Shown: one piece after another, positions 19,938-29,521 of the stretch
Layout of the letters: each line of letters opens with the position of its first letter
How positions within the stretch are numbered: the stretch's first letter is position 1
Source of the DNA: Marinobacter piscis
GTDB taxonomy: Bacteria > Pseudomonadota > Gammaproteobacteria > Pseudomonadales > Oleiphilaceae
DNA length: 64,000 nucleotides
Assembly (NCBI RefSeq): GCF_007671655.1
Contig: NZ_VCGX01000002.1
Location: 1,070,881-1,134,880, forward strand
Direction: 5' to 3'
The notes under the pieces: generated by a model
Told to the model about the DNA's origin: nothing
Database searches by the model: none
What the model saw: only the letters and a program-made list of their open reading frames with translations
Position numbers and translations under genes: made by a program

Positions 19938-21212
19938 TTACAGCCGCAGGTCCACATAATCGGCAGGTAACAGGTACTTCAAGTCGTAAAGAATATGCTC
20001 ACCCTTCCCGAGCTTCCGAATTTCCTCTACTCCCATCGTTTTAAACTGCTTGTGCCCCACAGCCAGAATAATGGCATCATATGCCCCATGCTCTGGCTGT
20101 GTCACAGGCGCTATTCCGTATTCCTCCTGAGCCTCAGCCGCCGAAACCCATGGGTCGTACACATCCACTTGTGTGTTGTAATCAGCCAGTTCACGAACAA
20201 TATCAATAACACGAGTGTTCCGCAGATCCGGGCAATTTTCTTTGAAAGTCAGCCCCATTACCAGCACTCTCGCACCCTCAATATGCAACCGCTTTTTCAA
20301 CATAGCTTTCACCAACTGAGAGACCACGTAAGCGCCCATGCCATCGTTCAGGCGACGGCCAGCCAAGATAATTTCCGGGTGGTAGCCAATGGACTGAGCT
20401 TTATGGGTGAGATAGTAAGGGTCCACACCAATACAATGACCGCCCACCAAACCTGGCCGGAAGGGTAGAAAGTTCCATTTAGTGCCAGCTGCCTCAAGCA
20501 CGGCTTCGGTGTCTATTCCCAGCTTATTGAAAATCACAGCGAGTTCATTGATCAGAGCGATGTTCAGATCCCGCTGGGTGTTCTCAATCACTTTTGCCGC
20601 TTCAGCTACTTTTATACTGCTGGCTTTATGGGTTCCTGCGGTGATGATTTCCTTGTAGAGCTTGTCCACTAACTCTGCCACTTCGGGCGTGGAACCGGAG
20701 GTCACTTTTTTGATACTTGTTACTCGGTGTTCTTTGTCACCAGGGTTAATGCGCTCAGGGCTGTAGCCTACAAAGAAGTCCTGGTTAAAGGTCAGGCCGG
20801 AGGCCTTCTCCAAAACCGGTACACAGTCTTCTTCAGTCGCACCCGGATAAACCGTGCTTTCGTAAACCACGATGTCGCCCGAATTGAGCGTTTTACCAAT
20901 GGTTTCGCTCGCTTTAATCAATGGAGTCAAATCGGGCGCTTTGTGTTCTGTGAGGGGCGTCGGGACTGTGACGATGTAAGTGTTGGCAGCCTTCAGGTCG
21001 TCTGCATTGCTGGTGAAGCTCAGGCCCGTGGCTTCAGCCAAGAGTTCATCTTCCACTTCGAGCGTGACGTCGCGGCCGTTTCGGAGTTGGTCAATACGGC
21101 TTTGATTGATGTCGAAGCCGATTACGCTGCGTTTCTTGCCGAACTCTACTGCGAGGGGGAGGCCTACGTAGCCTAGGCCGATAATGGCTAGGGCTTGGTT
21201 ATTGGTGGTCAT
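19938..21212 (-). CDS. UDP-N-acetyl-D-hexosamine dehydrogenase WbpO/TviB, copy 2
   Basis: A second full-length (424 aa) nucleotide-sugar dehydrogenase of the TviB/WbpO type. It keeps [31 protein letters not shown], the catalytic [15 protein letters not shown] and [15 protein letters not shown]. It is clearly less alike to copy 1 than the two ugd copies are to each other, and its C-terminus is different, so it is an older duplicate or a separately acquired gene. It heads the glycosyltransferase block. It may act on a different HexNAc isomer or be redundant. Confidence 0.92.
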   Translation of the reverse strand: MTTNNQALAIIGLGYVGLPLAVEFGKKRSVIGFDINQSRIDQLRNGRDVTLEVEDELLAEATGLSFTSNADDLKAANTYIVTVPTPLTEHKAPDLTPLIKASETIGKTLNSGDIVVYESTVYPGATEEDCVPVLEKASGLTFNQDFFVGYSPERINPGDKEHRVTSIKKVTSGSTPEVAELVDKLYKEIITAGTHKASSIKVAEAAKVIENTQRDLNIALINELAVIFNKLGIDTEAVLEAAGTKWNFLPFRPGLVGGHCIGVDPYYLTHKAQSIGYHPEIILAGRRLNDGMGAYVVSQLVKAMLKKRLHIEGARVLVMGLTFKENCPDLRNTRVIDIVRELADYNTQVDVYDPWVSAAEAQEEYGIAPVTQPEHGAYDAIILAVGHKQFKTMGVEEIRKLGKGEHILYDLKYLLPADYVDLRL

Positions 21213-21373
21213 GTAATGTTACTTCGATCAGTTGATGAGAATGTTCCGTATTATTTCGCTTAGCGGCGCCGGTGAGTTGAGGAGCGCAAGTTCTTTTCGA
21301 ATATCGAAACCTGCCAGCTACTCGTCCAGGTAGGTGGTTAACAATGCTTCCATATTGGCTTGGAAATAACGGC

Positions 21374-22195
21374 TCACAGGGCATAGCACACACCTCGAAA
21401 CCGCACCCTACCCAGCATTCGCTGAATCTCGGCATCGAATTTCTTTTGGCAGAAATCCCACTGCTGGGTTACATGGCTTTCCTGGCTGTCCAGTGTAATA
21501 CCGGCCCGGGACATTAGGCTTTCGCGTTTTTCTGCTGTGTCTTGGGGCTTTCTGCGCTTTTCGTAGAGCCTGAAGGCCTCGTCGAGGGTGCACTGAGGAA
21601 AGCTGGTTTTGCTTTGCACACTTTCGGCAAAATCAGCCAGATCATCCGCTGGGAAGAGTTTGTCTCCGCCCTCAAATTCCTCGTGGATTCGTTTCGACTG
21701 GTTGCGGCTGTGTTTAAAACGGAAACTGGCCACAGGCAGTGTTTTAACGAAATCCTCACCTGCTCCCAGATGAATAGCATTCGCCCGTTGCTGCTCTGGC
21801 CTTGGAAACGGTTGCCAGCCAACGGGCGTGTATGGGATACCGCCATTACCTGGTTTTGCTATGAGAACATCCGGCTGAAGGTGATAAATAACACCGGGTA
21901 GCGGGTTCATCCGCATGGGTTCGAATTTTTTGGCCTTGCTGTCCCAACGCTGAGTGGCAAAAAAGCTGGCCACTGAAAAATTACTGGTGATATCCAGGTA
22001 TTGGGTTGGGAGCCCGTAATGCTGCGCGATGCCATCCAGATCTATACAAATTGGTAGAGGCGCAATACCTCCCCCAGGATTAAAAACGTTACTTCTTAGC
22101 CGGGTTATGACCGGGTGGGTTTCCAACGCCTGCTTGAAGTAGGTGGAGCGACACAAGGCAGCAAAAAGCTCGTGGTCTTCCATTACCTCTTTCAT
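21374..22195 (-). CDS. FRG-domain protein, N-terminally truncated
   Basis: The protein (273 aa from this ATG) contains the second FRG-domain motif, QHYGLPTQYLDITSN (usual form HxGxPTRLLDxT), near residue 57 and SVASFFA after it. The first motif, the FRG box that names the family, is absent. The open frame continues upstream for about 20 more codons without a start and ends in a stop near 22256, next to a scrap of SLC13 gene, so the 5' end has been lost. FRG domains occur in proteins of accessory and defence regions, with no established activity. A further 160 bases to wbpO copy 2 are empty. Confidence 0.68.
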   Translation of the reverse strand: MKEVMEDHELFAALCRSTYFKQALETHPVITRLRSNVFNPGGGIAPLPICIDLDGIAQHYGLPTQYLDITSNFSVASFFATQRWDSKAKKFEPMRMNPLPGVIYHLQPDVLIAKPGNGGIPYTPVGWQPFPRPEQQRANAIHLGAGEDFVKTLPVASFRFKHSRNQSKRIHEEFEGGDKLFPADDLADFAESVQSKTSFPQCTLDEAFRLYEKRRKPQDTAEKRESLMSRAGITLDSQESHVTQQWDFCQKKFDAEIQRMLGRVRFRGVCYAL

Positions 22196-22304
22196 CGCTG
22201 CTGCTTCAGGTTGCTGCAGTTCCAGCTTTTGAGAAAGAGCTCGGTCATTTATCAGGGTTTACCTAGTGTCGGTGTTCGTTGAGATGATCGCTTCTGATCT
22301 TCCT

Positions 22305-22376
22305 CAGCCAGGGCCGTAGACCATCAGGTTGCTCTGGTAACCCAGCGGGTTGATAAAGGAAAAGGAGGCTGACGCA
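22305..22376 (-). pseudogene. Fragment of an SLC13 permease gene (3' part)
   Basis: Translated on the minus strand the stretch reads SFINPLGYQSNLMVYGPG then stop, nearly the same as the TPLGYQTNLMVYGPG region of the intact SLC13 gene at 23055-24821. DNA similarity covers about 70 bases with scattered changes. It is a degenerate partial copy, about 830 bases away from the same segment of the intact gene. Two genes (a possible toxin-antitoxin pair) lie between the copies. Confidence 0.65.
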
Positions 22377-22388
22377 GTTGTAATTCCG

Positions 22389-22772
22389 TCACCGATCCAG
22401 ATAGTGTCCCGAAGGCAGGTAAAACCGGCCTTCGCTGGTGTAGTGATCGTACATATCCACCAAGCTTATATGGTTTCCTTTGTTCTTCCACTGAAAGTGA
22501 AGCACCATATCAGAGGTTTTATAGCGGCCGTGGCGCTGTGTGTAAGCAGGAATGCCTATGTGGTAGTGCCACAAGGCATTAGAACGAGCAAAATAATACT
22601 CAGGGCTTCCAGACACCCAACTTGGCGCGATTTTTCCCTCATAGATGGAAAAATCTGAGAGCCCATGGATCTGAAATGTTCGTATGAAATCGAGTACTTT
22701 GTTTTGGTGTTCTTCTGGAAAATTGCCAAATTCTTGGGCGAACCTAGGCAGGAACTCTACCGTATACTGCAC
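22389..22772 (-). CDS. Possible RelE/YafO-like toxin
   Basis: A 127-residue basic protein beginning with a strand-helix pattern (QYTVEFLPRFAQEFGNF) that recalls RelE/ParE-fold toxins, and with a conserved-looking HYHIGIPAY segment and a C-terminal strand SEGRFYLP. I do not recognise a named family with confidence. It is preceded, 26 bases upstream on the same strand, by a small gene of antitoxin size, an arrangement typical of type II modules. The ATG at 22772 lies directly after the small gene. Role as toxin is inference. Confidence 0.5.
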   Translation of the reverse strand: MQYTVEFLPRFAQEFGNFPEEHQNKVLDFIRTFQIHGLSDFSIYEGKIAPSWVSGSPEYYFARSNALWHYHIGIPAYTQRHGRYKTSDMVLHFQWKNKGNHISLVDMYDHYTSEGRFYLPSGHYLDR

Positions 22773-22798
22773 TCACAACATCCTTGTTAAGCGCACTC

Positions 22799-22984
22799 TC
22801 ACTGCGCATTAAGGATGAACTGACGCATCTCTTCACGTGAGAGTCCGTGTGGAACTTTAGTCGCTTTGCCGCTGTTCAGGGCCTGCTTCATGCGGGTGCG
22901 GTTAATCGGCGACTTCTTTTTGGTGATGCGTTTTGTCGTGGCTTCATCTTTTCCGGAAATAAAGCTCATTGCTGCAACACTCAT
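22799..22984 (-). CDS. Possible antitoxin (small basic protein)
   Basis: A 61-residue protein starting MSVAAMSFISGKDEATTKR and containing a lysine/arginine-rich middle (RITKKKSPINRTRMKQAL) and an acidic tail region SREEMRQFILNAQ. The ATG at 22984 is chosen because GAGG stands 8 bases upstream; an earlier ATG at 23017 has no good ribosome site. It precedes the possible toxin gene. Family not recognised. Confidence 0.5.
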   Translation of the reverse strand: MSVAAMSFISGKDEATTKRITKKKSPINRTRMKQALNSGKATKVPHGLSREEMRQFILNAQ

Positions 22985-23054
22985 AGAATCAACCTCAATA
23001 GGTGTGTTCAGGTACACATTATAAGCACGGCGCTGAGGTGCTGCAAATATCGCA

Positions 23055-24821
23055 TCAAAACCCCCAAACCACCGGTATCAACCCAACCGCTACACTCCCC
23101 ACCAGCACCGACAACGGCACCCCAATCCGCACATAGTCCGTAAACCGGTAGCGCCCTGGGCCGTATACCATCAGGTTGGTCTGGTAACCCAGCGGGGTGA
23201 TAAACGACGCAGAGGCGGCGAACATGACGGCGACGGCAAAGGGGATAAAATTCACGCCCAGTTGTTCAGACACTGCTAGTGCTATGGGGAACATCAGCAC
23301 GGCGGCGGCGTTGTTGGTGATCATTTCGGTAAACAGGGCGGTTAACGCATACACCATAGCCAGCGCCAGCCAGGGGGTGAGCGGGCCGAAGCCCAGTAAA
23401 CCACCGGCGACCCACTGGGCAGCGCCAGTTTGTGTCATGGCGTTGCCCAGGGCGAACGAGGCGGCAATCACCACCAGCACCGGCAAATCGACGCTGCGTC
23501 TGGCGCGACTGGCGGTAAGGCAGCCGGAGACAATCATGCCGCCGGCGGCTAAGAACGCCGCTTCAAGAATCGACAGCAGGCCGCTGGCACTGAGCAATAC
23601 CATTACCGCCAATATGCCCAGTGCCCTGGGGGCCTTGTGAAAATCCGGCGGTGTTGAATCGTTTAAGGCGCTCACCAGCAGAAAGTCCCGGCGGAAGCGG
23701 TATTGCTCTTCAAACTGGTGGCTGGCCTCCAGTAACAGGGTGTCGCCCATGCGAAAGGTGATATCACCCAGTTTACCCGGCACCCGCTTGCCCTCGCGGG
23801 ATACGGACAGAATCACGGCATTAAAACGGGTGCGGAAGCGGCTGTCGCGAATGGTTTTATTCAGCGCCGTAAATTCTGGCCCCAGCACCACCTCTACCAG
23901 GCATCGCTGGTTGTTCTGTATTGCCAGTTTGTGCACATTACCGTTGGCCGGTTTGAGGCCGTGAATGCGGCGCAGTTCGCTGGCGCATTCCGGGGCGCCT
24001 ACAAAATAGAGCTTGTCGCCGCCCTGCAATGTGCGGTCTGGCCCTACCGCTGTAAGCAATCGTCCGCCCCGGTCTATTTCTGTCAGGTAACCGTAGGTAA
24101 GCGCCCGTAACCCTGCCTCGGCAATGGTCTTTCCCACCAGCGGGCCGGGGCTGGTCACTTCCACCTCAACCCCGTATTCCCGAACCTGGTCCAGTTCTTC
24201 CGTTAAGCTTCCCCGGTCGGGCAGCAGTCGATGGCCCACCAGTACCAGAAAAGCACCGCCTACAAGCAATAAGGGCACGCCCACCCAGGCCAGTTCAAAC
24301 AGCCCAAGATGTATTCCGAGTCGGCTCTGGAGCATGCCATCCACCACCAGGTTGGTGGAGGTACCGATCAGTGTGCAAGTGCCCCCAAGTATGGCCGTGT
24401 AACTGAGGGGCAACAGCAACTTGGAAGCGGGAATACCCAGGCGCTGGGCCCAGTCCTGAATGGCCGGGATGAACATGGCCACCACGGCCGTATTGTTCAT
24501 AAAACCACTCAACACGCCGGTAGGTGCAATCATGCGCAGCTGGGCACCGCGGGGCGTTTTGGGATGGCCCAGCAGTAAGCGAGCAATCCACTGCACGGCC
24601 CCGGTTTCTTTAAGGCCTGCGGCCACCACATACAGTGTGGCAATGGTGATTACACCCGGATTGGAAAAACCGGAAAGCGCTTCAGCCGGCCCCAGCACCC
24701 CGGTCAGCAGCAATAATGCCAGCGCACTCATCAGCACCAGATCGGCAGATGCCCGGGTAAGCACCAGAGTTGCCAACACCCCGGTTAATGTAAACAGCGT
24801 TAAAACCGCCTGCCATTCCAT
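23055..24821 (-). CDS. SLC13-family permease with TrkA-C (RCK) domains, probable sulfate transporter
   Basis: Inner-membrane transporter of 588 residues: an N-terminal half with about six hydrophobic segments (GVLSGFMNNTAVVAMFIP, GTSTNLVVDG near residue 160), a central cytoplasmic part with two TrkA-C-type domains (residues ~200-375, EVEVTSPGPLVGKTIAEA), and a second membrane half (LVVIAASFALGNAMTQTG, ITNNAAAVLMFPIA, ITPLGYQTNLMVYGPG). This architecture is common for sodium-coupled sulfate carriers linked to assimilation genes. It lies 30 bases after cysC in the cysD-cysN-cysC run, so sulfate is the most likely substrate. A scrap of a second copy lies at 22305-22376. Confidence 0.88.
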   Translation of the reverse strand: MEWQAVLTLFTLTGVLATLVLTRASADLVLMSALALLLLTGVLGPAEALSGFSNPGVITIATLYVVAAGLKETGAVQWIARLLLGHPKTPRGAQLRMIAPTGVLSGFMNNTAVVAMFIPAIQDWAQRLGIPASKLLLPLSYTAILGGTCTLIGTSTNLVVDGMLQSRLGIHLGLFELAWVGVPLLLVGGAFLVLVGHRLLPDRGSLTEELDQVREYGVEVEVTSPGPLVGKTIAEAGLRALTYGYLTEIDRGGRLLTAVGPDRTLQGGDKLYFVGAPECASELRRIHGLKPANGNVHKLAIQNNQRCLVEVVLGPEFTALNKTIRDSRFRTRFNAVILSVSREGKRVPGKLGDITFRMGDTLLLEASHQFEEQYRFRRDFLLVSALNDSTPPDFHKAPRALGILAVMVLLSASGLLSILEAAFLAAGGMIVSGCLTASRARRSVDLPVLVVIAASFALGNAMTQTGAAQWVAGGLLGFGPLTPWLALAMVYALTALFTEMITNNAAAVLMFPIALAVSEQLGVNFIPFAVAVMFAASASFITPLGYQTNLMVYGPGRYRFTDYVRIGVPLSVLVGSVAVGLIPVVWGF

Positions 24822-24851
24822 GCGATGAAGCCCGGATCGGGGTTAACCCCG

Positions 24852-25445
24852 TTAACGAATGAGTTGGTTGCCGATGAGAAAATCGATAAGCGCGTTCACA
24901 CACTCATCCACACTCATTGAAGACGTATCGAGCCGCAACTCCGGGCGTTCGGGCGCCTCATAGGGCGAATCTATACCAGTGAAGTCACGAATCTCCCCCG
25001 CCCGGGCTTTTTCATACAGGCCTTTAGGGTCTCGCTGCTCGCAAGTGTCCAGCGGAGTGTCCATAAACACTTCAATGAACTCTCCGGCGGGGAACAGGTT
25101 GCGCACCAAACGGCGATCACTGGTGAAGGGCGAGATAAACGCACTGAGCACAATCAGGCCGGCGTCTGCAAAGAGCTTGCTCACCTCGCCAATACGGCGG
25201 ATATTTTCTATACGGTCGCTGTCCGTGAAACCCAGGTCTTTGCACAGAGCGTGGCGCACATTGTCGCCGTCCAGCAAAAAGGTGTGATAGCCCCGCTCGT
25301 GCAGAGCCACATCCAGAGCATTGGCCACGGTGGATTTACCGGAACCACTCAGGCCGGTAAACCAGAGCAGACAAGGCTTCTGGTTCTTATTAGATGCGCG
25401 CTCGGCGCGGGTTACTTTGTGGTTGTGCCAGACTATGTTGCTCAT
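24852..25445 (-). CDS. cysC: Adenylylsulfate (APS) kinase
   Basis: Phosphorylates adenylylsulfate to PAPS, the sulfate donor for sulfotransferases and for PAPS reductase. The 197 residues have the P-loop GLSGSGKST near residue 31, [17 protein letters not shown], and [22 protein letters not shown], all family signatures. The ATG overlaps the cysN stop (ATGA). PAPS made here could serve the sulfotransferase at 33008-33610 as well as cysteine synthesis. Confidence 0.96.
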   Translation of the reverse strand: MSNIVWHNHKVTRAERASNKNQKPCLLWFTGLSGSGKSTVANALDVALHERGYHTFLLDGDNVRHALCKDLGFTDSDRIENIRRIGEVSKLFADAGLIVLSAFISPFTSDRRLVRNLFPAGEFIEVFMDTPLDTCEQRDPKGLYEKARAGEIRDFTGIDSPYEAPERPELRLDTSSMSVDECVNALIDFLIGNQLIR

Positions 25446-26854
25446 ACCGCCTTACACCCCCACTCGGGAAAATTCTCTCGAATGTACCGGTTCAGGTTGC
25501 GCTCGGCTTCGGTGTACTCGCGCACCGGCTGTTCACCAGCTCCGTCCAGTGTATGGTTCACCATGCCTGCGGCTACGGTTACGTTGCTCAGCCGGTCAAT
25601 CAGGATAAAGGCCCCTGTGCCGGGGTGGTTCTGGTAATCTTCAAGAACCACAGGCTCTGCCAATTCAATATCACACAGGCCGATTCCATTCAGCTCCAGG
25701 CCACTGGCCGTCTGGGTACTGCGCTCCAGACTGTTCACATCAATTTCTTCCAGCACCCGGTTCACAAAGCATCCGGTCACTTTGGTGCCCATTTTAATGC
25801 CGTATTCCCGGCCGGGCACCAGGGCGTTTTCACTCATCCAGACCACATGGGCGGCAAAGCGCTGGCCCATGACCGGCTGCTGGTTAGCGTGCACCAGCAT
25901 ATCCCCGCGAGATGCGTCGATTTCATCTTCCAGGGTGATGGTAACTGCATCACCGGGCCAGGCTCGCTCAATCTCGCCTTCGTAGGTATGAATGCCTTTA
26001 ACCCGGGATGTCATGCCCGAAGGCAATACCGCCAGTTCATCCCCCTTGTGCACCACGCCACTGGCTACGGTGCCGCAATAGCCCCGAAAATCCAGGTTCG
26101 GCCGGTTTACGATTTGTACCGGGAAGCGAAAATCCGTCACGTTCTGATCCTGGCGCAATTCCACATGCTCCAGAATGTTCATGAGCGTTTCGCCGTGGTA
26201 CCAGGGGGTATTCTCACTCCGGTTAACCACGTTGTCGCCATTCAAGGCAGAAATCGGCACGTAATAGACATTCCCCAGCCCCAACTGCCTGGCCAGCTGT
26301 TCATAATCCTCACGAATCTCGTTAAAGCGGGCCTCATTGAAGTCCACCAGATCCATTTTATTGATGGCAACCACAACGTGCTTCAGCCCCAACAGGGAGG
26401 CAATAAACGAGTGCCGGCGAGTCTGGGTGAGCACACCTTTACGGGCGTCTACCATTACCACCGCCAGATCACAGGTCGAGGCACCCGTTGCCATATTGCG
26501 CGTGTACTGCTCGTGGCCCGGGGTATCGGCAATGATGAACTTGCGCTTATCGGTTGAAAAGTACCGGTAGGCAACATCGATGGTAATCCCCTGCTCCCGC
26601 TCAGAGGCCAGGCCATCCACCAACAGCGCCATATCCAGCGCATCGCCGGCATTGCCCTGGCGCTCGTTGTCTTTATGCAAAGAAGCCAGGTGATCTTCAA
26701 AAATCAGTTTGGAATCGAACAGCAGGCGACCAATCAGCGTGGACTTACCGTCATCAACACTGCCACAGGTTAAAAATCGCAGCAGGTCTTTGTTTTCGTG
26801 TTGATCCAGGTACGCAAGGATATCGGATTCAATTAATTCGGATGCATGAGACAT
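25442..26854 (-). CDS. cysN: Sulfate adenylyltransferase subunit 1 (GTPase)
   Basis: Large subunit of ATP sulfurylase; GTP hydrolysis drives formation of APS from ATP and sulfate. The 470 residues contain the EF-Tu-like G domain: [17 protein letters not shown] (residue 31), the [17 protein letters not shown] switch and NKMD near residue 165, followed by two beta-barrel domains. It ends without a fused APS kinase domain; cysC is separate and overlaps its stop. It begins 9 bases after cysD. Confidence 0.97.
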   Translation of the reverse strand: MSHASELIESDILAYLDQHENKDLLRFLTCGSVDDGKSTLIGRLLFDSKLIFEDHLASLHKDNERQGNAGDALDMALLVDGLASEREQGITIDVAYRYFSTDKRKFIIADTPGHEQYTRNMATGASTCDLAVVMVDARKGVLTQTRRHSFIASLLGLKHVVVAINKMDLVDFNEARFNEIREDYEQLARQLGLGNVYYVPISALNGDNVVNRSENTPWYHGETLMNILEHVELRQDQNVTDFRFPVQIVNRPNLDFRGYCGTVASGVVHKGDELAVLPSGMTSRVKGIHTYEGEIERAWPGDAVTITLEDEIDASRGDMLVHANQQPVMGQRFAAHVVWMSENALVPGREYGIKMGTKVTGCFVNRVLEEIDVNSLERSTQTASGLELNGIGLCDIELAEPVVLEDYQNHPGTGAFILIDRLSNVTVAAGMVNHTLDGAGEQPVREYTEAERNLNRYIRENFPEWGCKAV

Positions 26855-26863
26855 AACTATTCC

Positions 26864-27778
26864 TTAAAAGTACCCTTCGCGTTTTTTCTGCTCCATAGAC
26901 GCCGCGGAATCATGGTCGATTACCCGGCCCTGGCGTTCCGAGGTAGTGGTCAGCAGCATTTCCTGAATGATTTCCGGCAATGTGGCGGCTTCCGATTCAA
27001 CGGCACCGGTGAGGGGGTAGCAGCCCAGGGTGCGGAAACGCACCTTTTTCATCATGGGCTTCTCGCCCGGCTCCAGTGGCATGCGATCATCGTCTACCAT
27101 GATCAGGGTGCCATCGCGCTCTACCACCGGGCGCTCCGCCGCGTAATACAGCGGCACAATGTCGATGTTTTCCAGATAGATGTACTGCCAGATATCCAGC
27201 TCGGTCCAGTTAGACAAAGGGAACACCCGAATGCTCTCGCCTTTGCTCACTTTGCCGTTGTACAGATTCCACAGCTCAGGGCGCTGGCTTTTCGGATCCC
27301 AGCGGTGAAATTTATCCCGAAACGAGTACACCCGCTCCTTGGCCCGGGATTTTTCCTCGTCCCGGCGAGCACCGCCAAAGGCCGCATCAAAGCCGTACTT
27401 ATCCAACGCCTGCTTCAGGGCCTGAGTTTTCATCACATCTGTATGGGTGGCACTGCCATGGGTAAACGGCCCAATGCCCTGCTCCACGCCTTCCGGGTTG
27501 GTATGCACCAACAATTTCATGCCCACCTTCTCCGCCATCCTGTCCCGGAAAGTGATCATTTCCCGGAACTTCCAGGTGGTGTCTACGTGCATCAGCGGAA
27601 ACGGCGGCTTGCCCGGTGCAAAGGCTTTCATGGCCAGATGCAGCATTACCGCTGAGTCTTTGCCAATGGAGTACAGCATTACCGGGTTATCAAACTCCGC
27701 CGCCACTTCGCGAATAATGTGAATCGACTCCGCCTCAAGCTGTTTGAGATGGGTTTTCTTGGGGGGTGTTAAGGTCAT
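26864..27778 (-). CDS. cysD: Sulfate adenylyltransferase subunit 2
   Basis: Catalytic small subunit of ATP sulfurylase. The PP-loop [14 protein letters not shown] lies near residue 37, and the body ([27 protein letters not shown]) is typical. From the ATG at 27778 the protein has 304 residues, close to E. coli CysD (302). That start is supported by GGAAGAG just upstream, whereas the longer frame to 27814 has no such site. First gene of the cysD-cysN-cysC-SLC13 operon. Confidence 0.97.
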   Translation of the reverse strand: MTLTPPKKTHLKQLEAESIHIIREVAAEFDNPVMLYSIGKDSAVMLHLAMKAFAPGKPPFPLMHVDTTWKFREMITFRDRMAEKVGMKLLVHTNPEGVEQGIGPFTHGSATHTDVMKTQALKQALDKYGFDAAFGGARRDEEKSRAKERVYSFRDKFHRWDPKSQRPELWNLYNGKVSKGESIRVFPLSNWTELDIWQYIYLENIDIVPLYYAAERPVVERDGTLIMVDDDRMPLEPGEKPMMKKVRFRTLGCYPLTGAVESEAATLPEIIQEMLLTTTSERQGRVIDHDSAASMEQKKREGYF

Positions 27779-27801
27779 TACTCTTCCAGTTATTTGTTTG
27801 G

Positions 27802-27897
27802 CCACTAAATCCACGAAAGAACACGAAATAAAAGATAAAACGCCTTGCTCTATCTAATCAGTAGTCTTTGTTCGTGTTTTTTAGTGGATTTAGTGGC
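27802..27897. repeat. Long imperfect inverted repeat between cysD and the DHH gene
   Basis: Two arms of about 26 bases, CCACTAAATCCAC plus GAAAGAACACGAA on the left and its near-complement ending TAGTGGATTTAGTGG on the right, enclose about 40 bases. Only a few positions mismatch. In RNA it would form a long hairpin just after the DHH gene and before cysD, and could end the upstream transcript or be a small REP/MITE-like insertion. The two genes are both on the minus strand. Confidence 0.6.
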
Positions 27898-27903
27898 AAA
27901 TAA

Positions 27904-28869
27904 TCATTTATCCCAAAAATTGGACATCACGCCAACAAACGCATCCAACTGCTCAGCCGGCAACTCATTAATCCCGGCCGCCGCCTTACGCCCGCCACCT
28001 GTGGGAAACTGGCGTGCAACTTCATCCGCACCGGTGCGGTTATTCAACGGCGCACGAATACTCACCAGATAACTACCATCGGCCTTCTCCGTCACAATGG
28101 CACAGGCCTTATCCGCATTGCGGTTCGCCAGTTCATTGCCCAGAACACCACTCACCCGGCGGGCCCAGGCTTCATCCGGCAGTTTAACCACGAGAGAGGT
28201 GGTGGTTTCGTTTAGTACAGGCGCCGCGAGGCCTTTCTCCATATCCGCCTGATACCCGTCACGCAACTGTTGCCAGGCGGCAGGCTCAGAGGCGATCAAA
28301 TCAAGCGGGTCTGCAAATTTCACAAACTCCCGGTACAAATCCGCCGGATGAAAGTGCAGATCTTCCACGGTGGCGCCATAACCGTTGTAGTTCATGCACA
28401 CACCCAGGGTTTTCAGTGCGCTGGCCTGCTCTGAAGACAGACCCGCCTTTTGCGCCAATTCTTCAGCCACTGAATTCAGGTTATCCCCGAAGGCCGCAGT
28501 AATCGCCCAGTTATGAAAACGGCCACCTAAATACTGGTCCACCAGCAAGCTGGTACAGGTGGTGGGCTGCGTATCGATTAACGAGATAAAGCCAGATGCA
28601 TCCGGCAAGGTATCGCCCGGGAAATGGTGGTCTACGTAAAAAACGGAACAACCGGCTGCCAGCAGCTTATCAACCGCAGCACGGTTTTTATCGAGGCTGA
28701 TATCGAGAATATTTACCTGCGCAGGGGCATCAGCCGGAATACGCTGAACCAGGGCTATGTCGCGCTTTACGCCTGTGACCAGTGTGGATTCACAGGGGGT
28801 AGCCAGGCGGAGCTGGATCAGGGCACAGATGCCGTCTGCGTCGCCGTTGAAGGTGTCGTAGGTTTTCAT
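27904..28869 (-). CDS. DHH/DHHA1 family phosphoesterase
   Basis: A 321-residue cytoplasmic phosphoesterase. The manganese-binding motifs are NGDADGICA near residue 7 and VDHHFPGD near 86 (the DHH box), and the DHHA1 domain ends with TGGGRKAAAGI near 295. Relatives include RecJ, NrnA-type nanoRNase/pAp phosphatases and acetyltransferase-linked proteins; I cannot decide the substrate. Its position directly upstream of the sulfate-activation genes is compatible with removal of pAp or PAP, but that is speculation. The ATG at 28869 starts the canonical FNGDADG region; the longer frame begins with a TTG without a ribosome site. Confidence 0.85.
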   Translation of the reverse strand: MKTYDTFNGDADGICALIQLRLATPCESTLVTGVKRDIALVQRIPADAPAQVNILDISLDKNRAAVDKLLAAGCSVFYVDHHFPGDTLPDASGFISLIDTQPTTCTSLLVDQYLGGRFHNWAITAAFGDNLNSVAEELAQKAGLSSEQASALKTLGVCMNYNGYGATVEDLHFHPADLYREFVKFADPLDLIASEPAAWQQLRDGYQADMEKGLAAPVLNETTTSLVVKLPDEAWARRVSGVLGNELANRNADKACAIVTEKADGSYLVSIRAPLNNRTGADEVARQFPTGGGRKAAAGINELPAEQLDAFVGVMSNFWDK

Positions 28870-28894
28870 AGGGCTTACTGTTTTATAGTCCAAT

Positions 28895-29040
28895 TCAAAC
28901 TCGCGCTTTTCGCATAATCACTTTGACCTTTTGAACGTTATCTGCCCCAAGAACTCTTCTGATGCTCTGCTTCACGTACTTCCAACCGGTAACTTTGCTC
29001 GTGAATTCAGATAATAACTGCAGCGCTTTGGCATAACCAG
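28895..29040 (-). pseudogene. C-terminal remnant of an unrecognised gene
   Basis: About 48 codons on the minus strand (from AKALQLLSEFTSKVTGWKYV to KVKVIMRKARV) look like protein sequence and then merge into the opposite strand of an IS30 fragment, with no start codon of their own. They may be the tail of a gene cut by the IS30 insertion. I do not recognise the family. Confidence 0.3.
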
Positions 29041-29102
29041 GTAGAGGCGGGAGGGCCGTCGCCGGTACCCTCACGGGCTTTACCGACCAAAGTGAAGCAG
29101 TG

Positions 29103-29441
29103 ATGAAGTACCGACAACTGACCCAGACACAACGATACCAGATTTCGGCCCTGCGTGTGGCCGGCAAAAGCCAACGACAGATCGCTGCAATGCTGGGCTG
29201 CCACGACAGCACGATCAGCCGCGAGTTGCGGCGTAACAGCGTTCATGGCTATGAACCAGAGATGGCGCAGCGTCAGGCGAACACCCTGCGTAGAACCGCC
29301 TTCAAGCGCCACAAACGAGTACAGTGGCTGACAGATTGGGTCTCTGAACGGCTGAAGGAACATTGGAGCCCTGAGCAGATTTCAGGCTTTATGCGCCGCA
29401 TGAACATTCCAGTGCAAGTCAGTTACCAATGGATCAAGTAA
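29103..29441 (+). mobile_element. IS30-family transposase, N-terminal fragment
   Basis: The 112 residues match the start of IS30-type transposases: YRQLTQTQRYQISAL, a helix-turn-helix (KSQRQIAAMLGCHDSTISRE), RRNSVHGYEPEMAQ and the EHWSPEQISG segment. A complete IS30 transposase has over 300 residues with a DDE domain, which is missing here; the frame ends at YQWIK. No terminal inverted repeats are obvious, so this is a remnant. It points opposite to all neighbouring genes. Another IS30 transposase end lies at the right edge of the window. Confidence 0.85.
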
Positions 29442-29521
29442 TAGGCCCACTGACCAACCTATAGCCAGCTTGTGAACGCAACAAAGCTGTTTCTACCTCG
29501 GAGCCTCCCTACCTAGTCCAC

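Noticed and set aside
29103..29441. Intact IS30 element
   Set aside because: Only the first third of the transposase is present and no inverted repeats or target duplication could be found.
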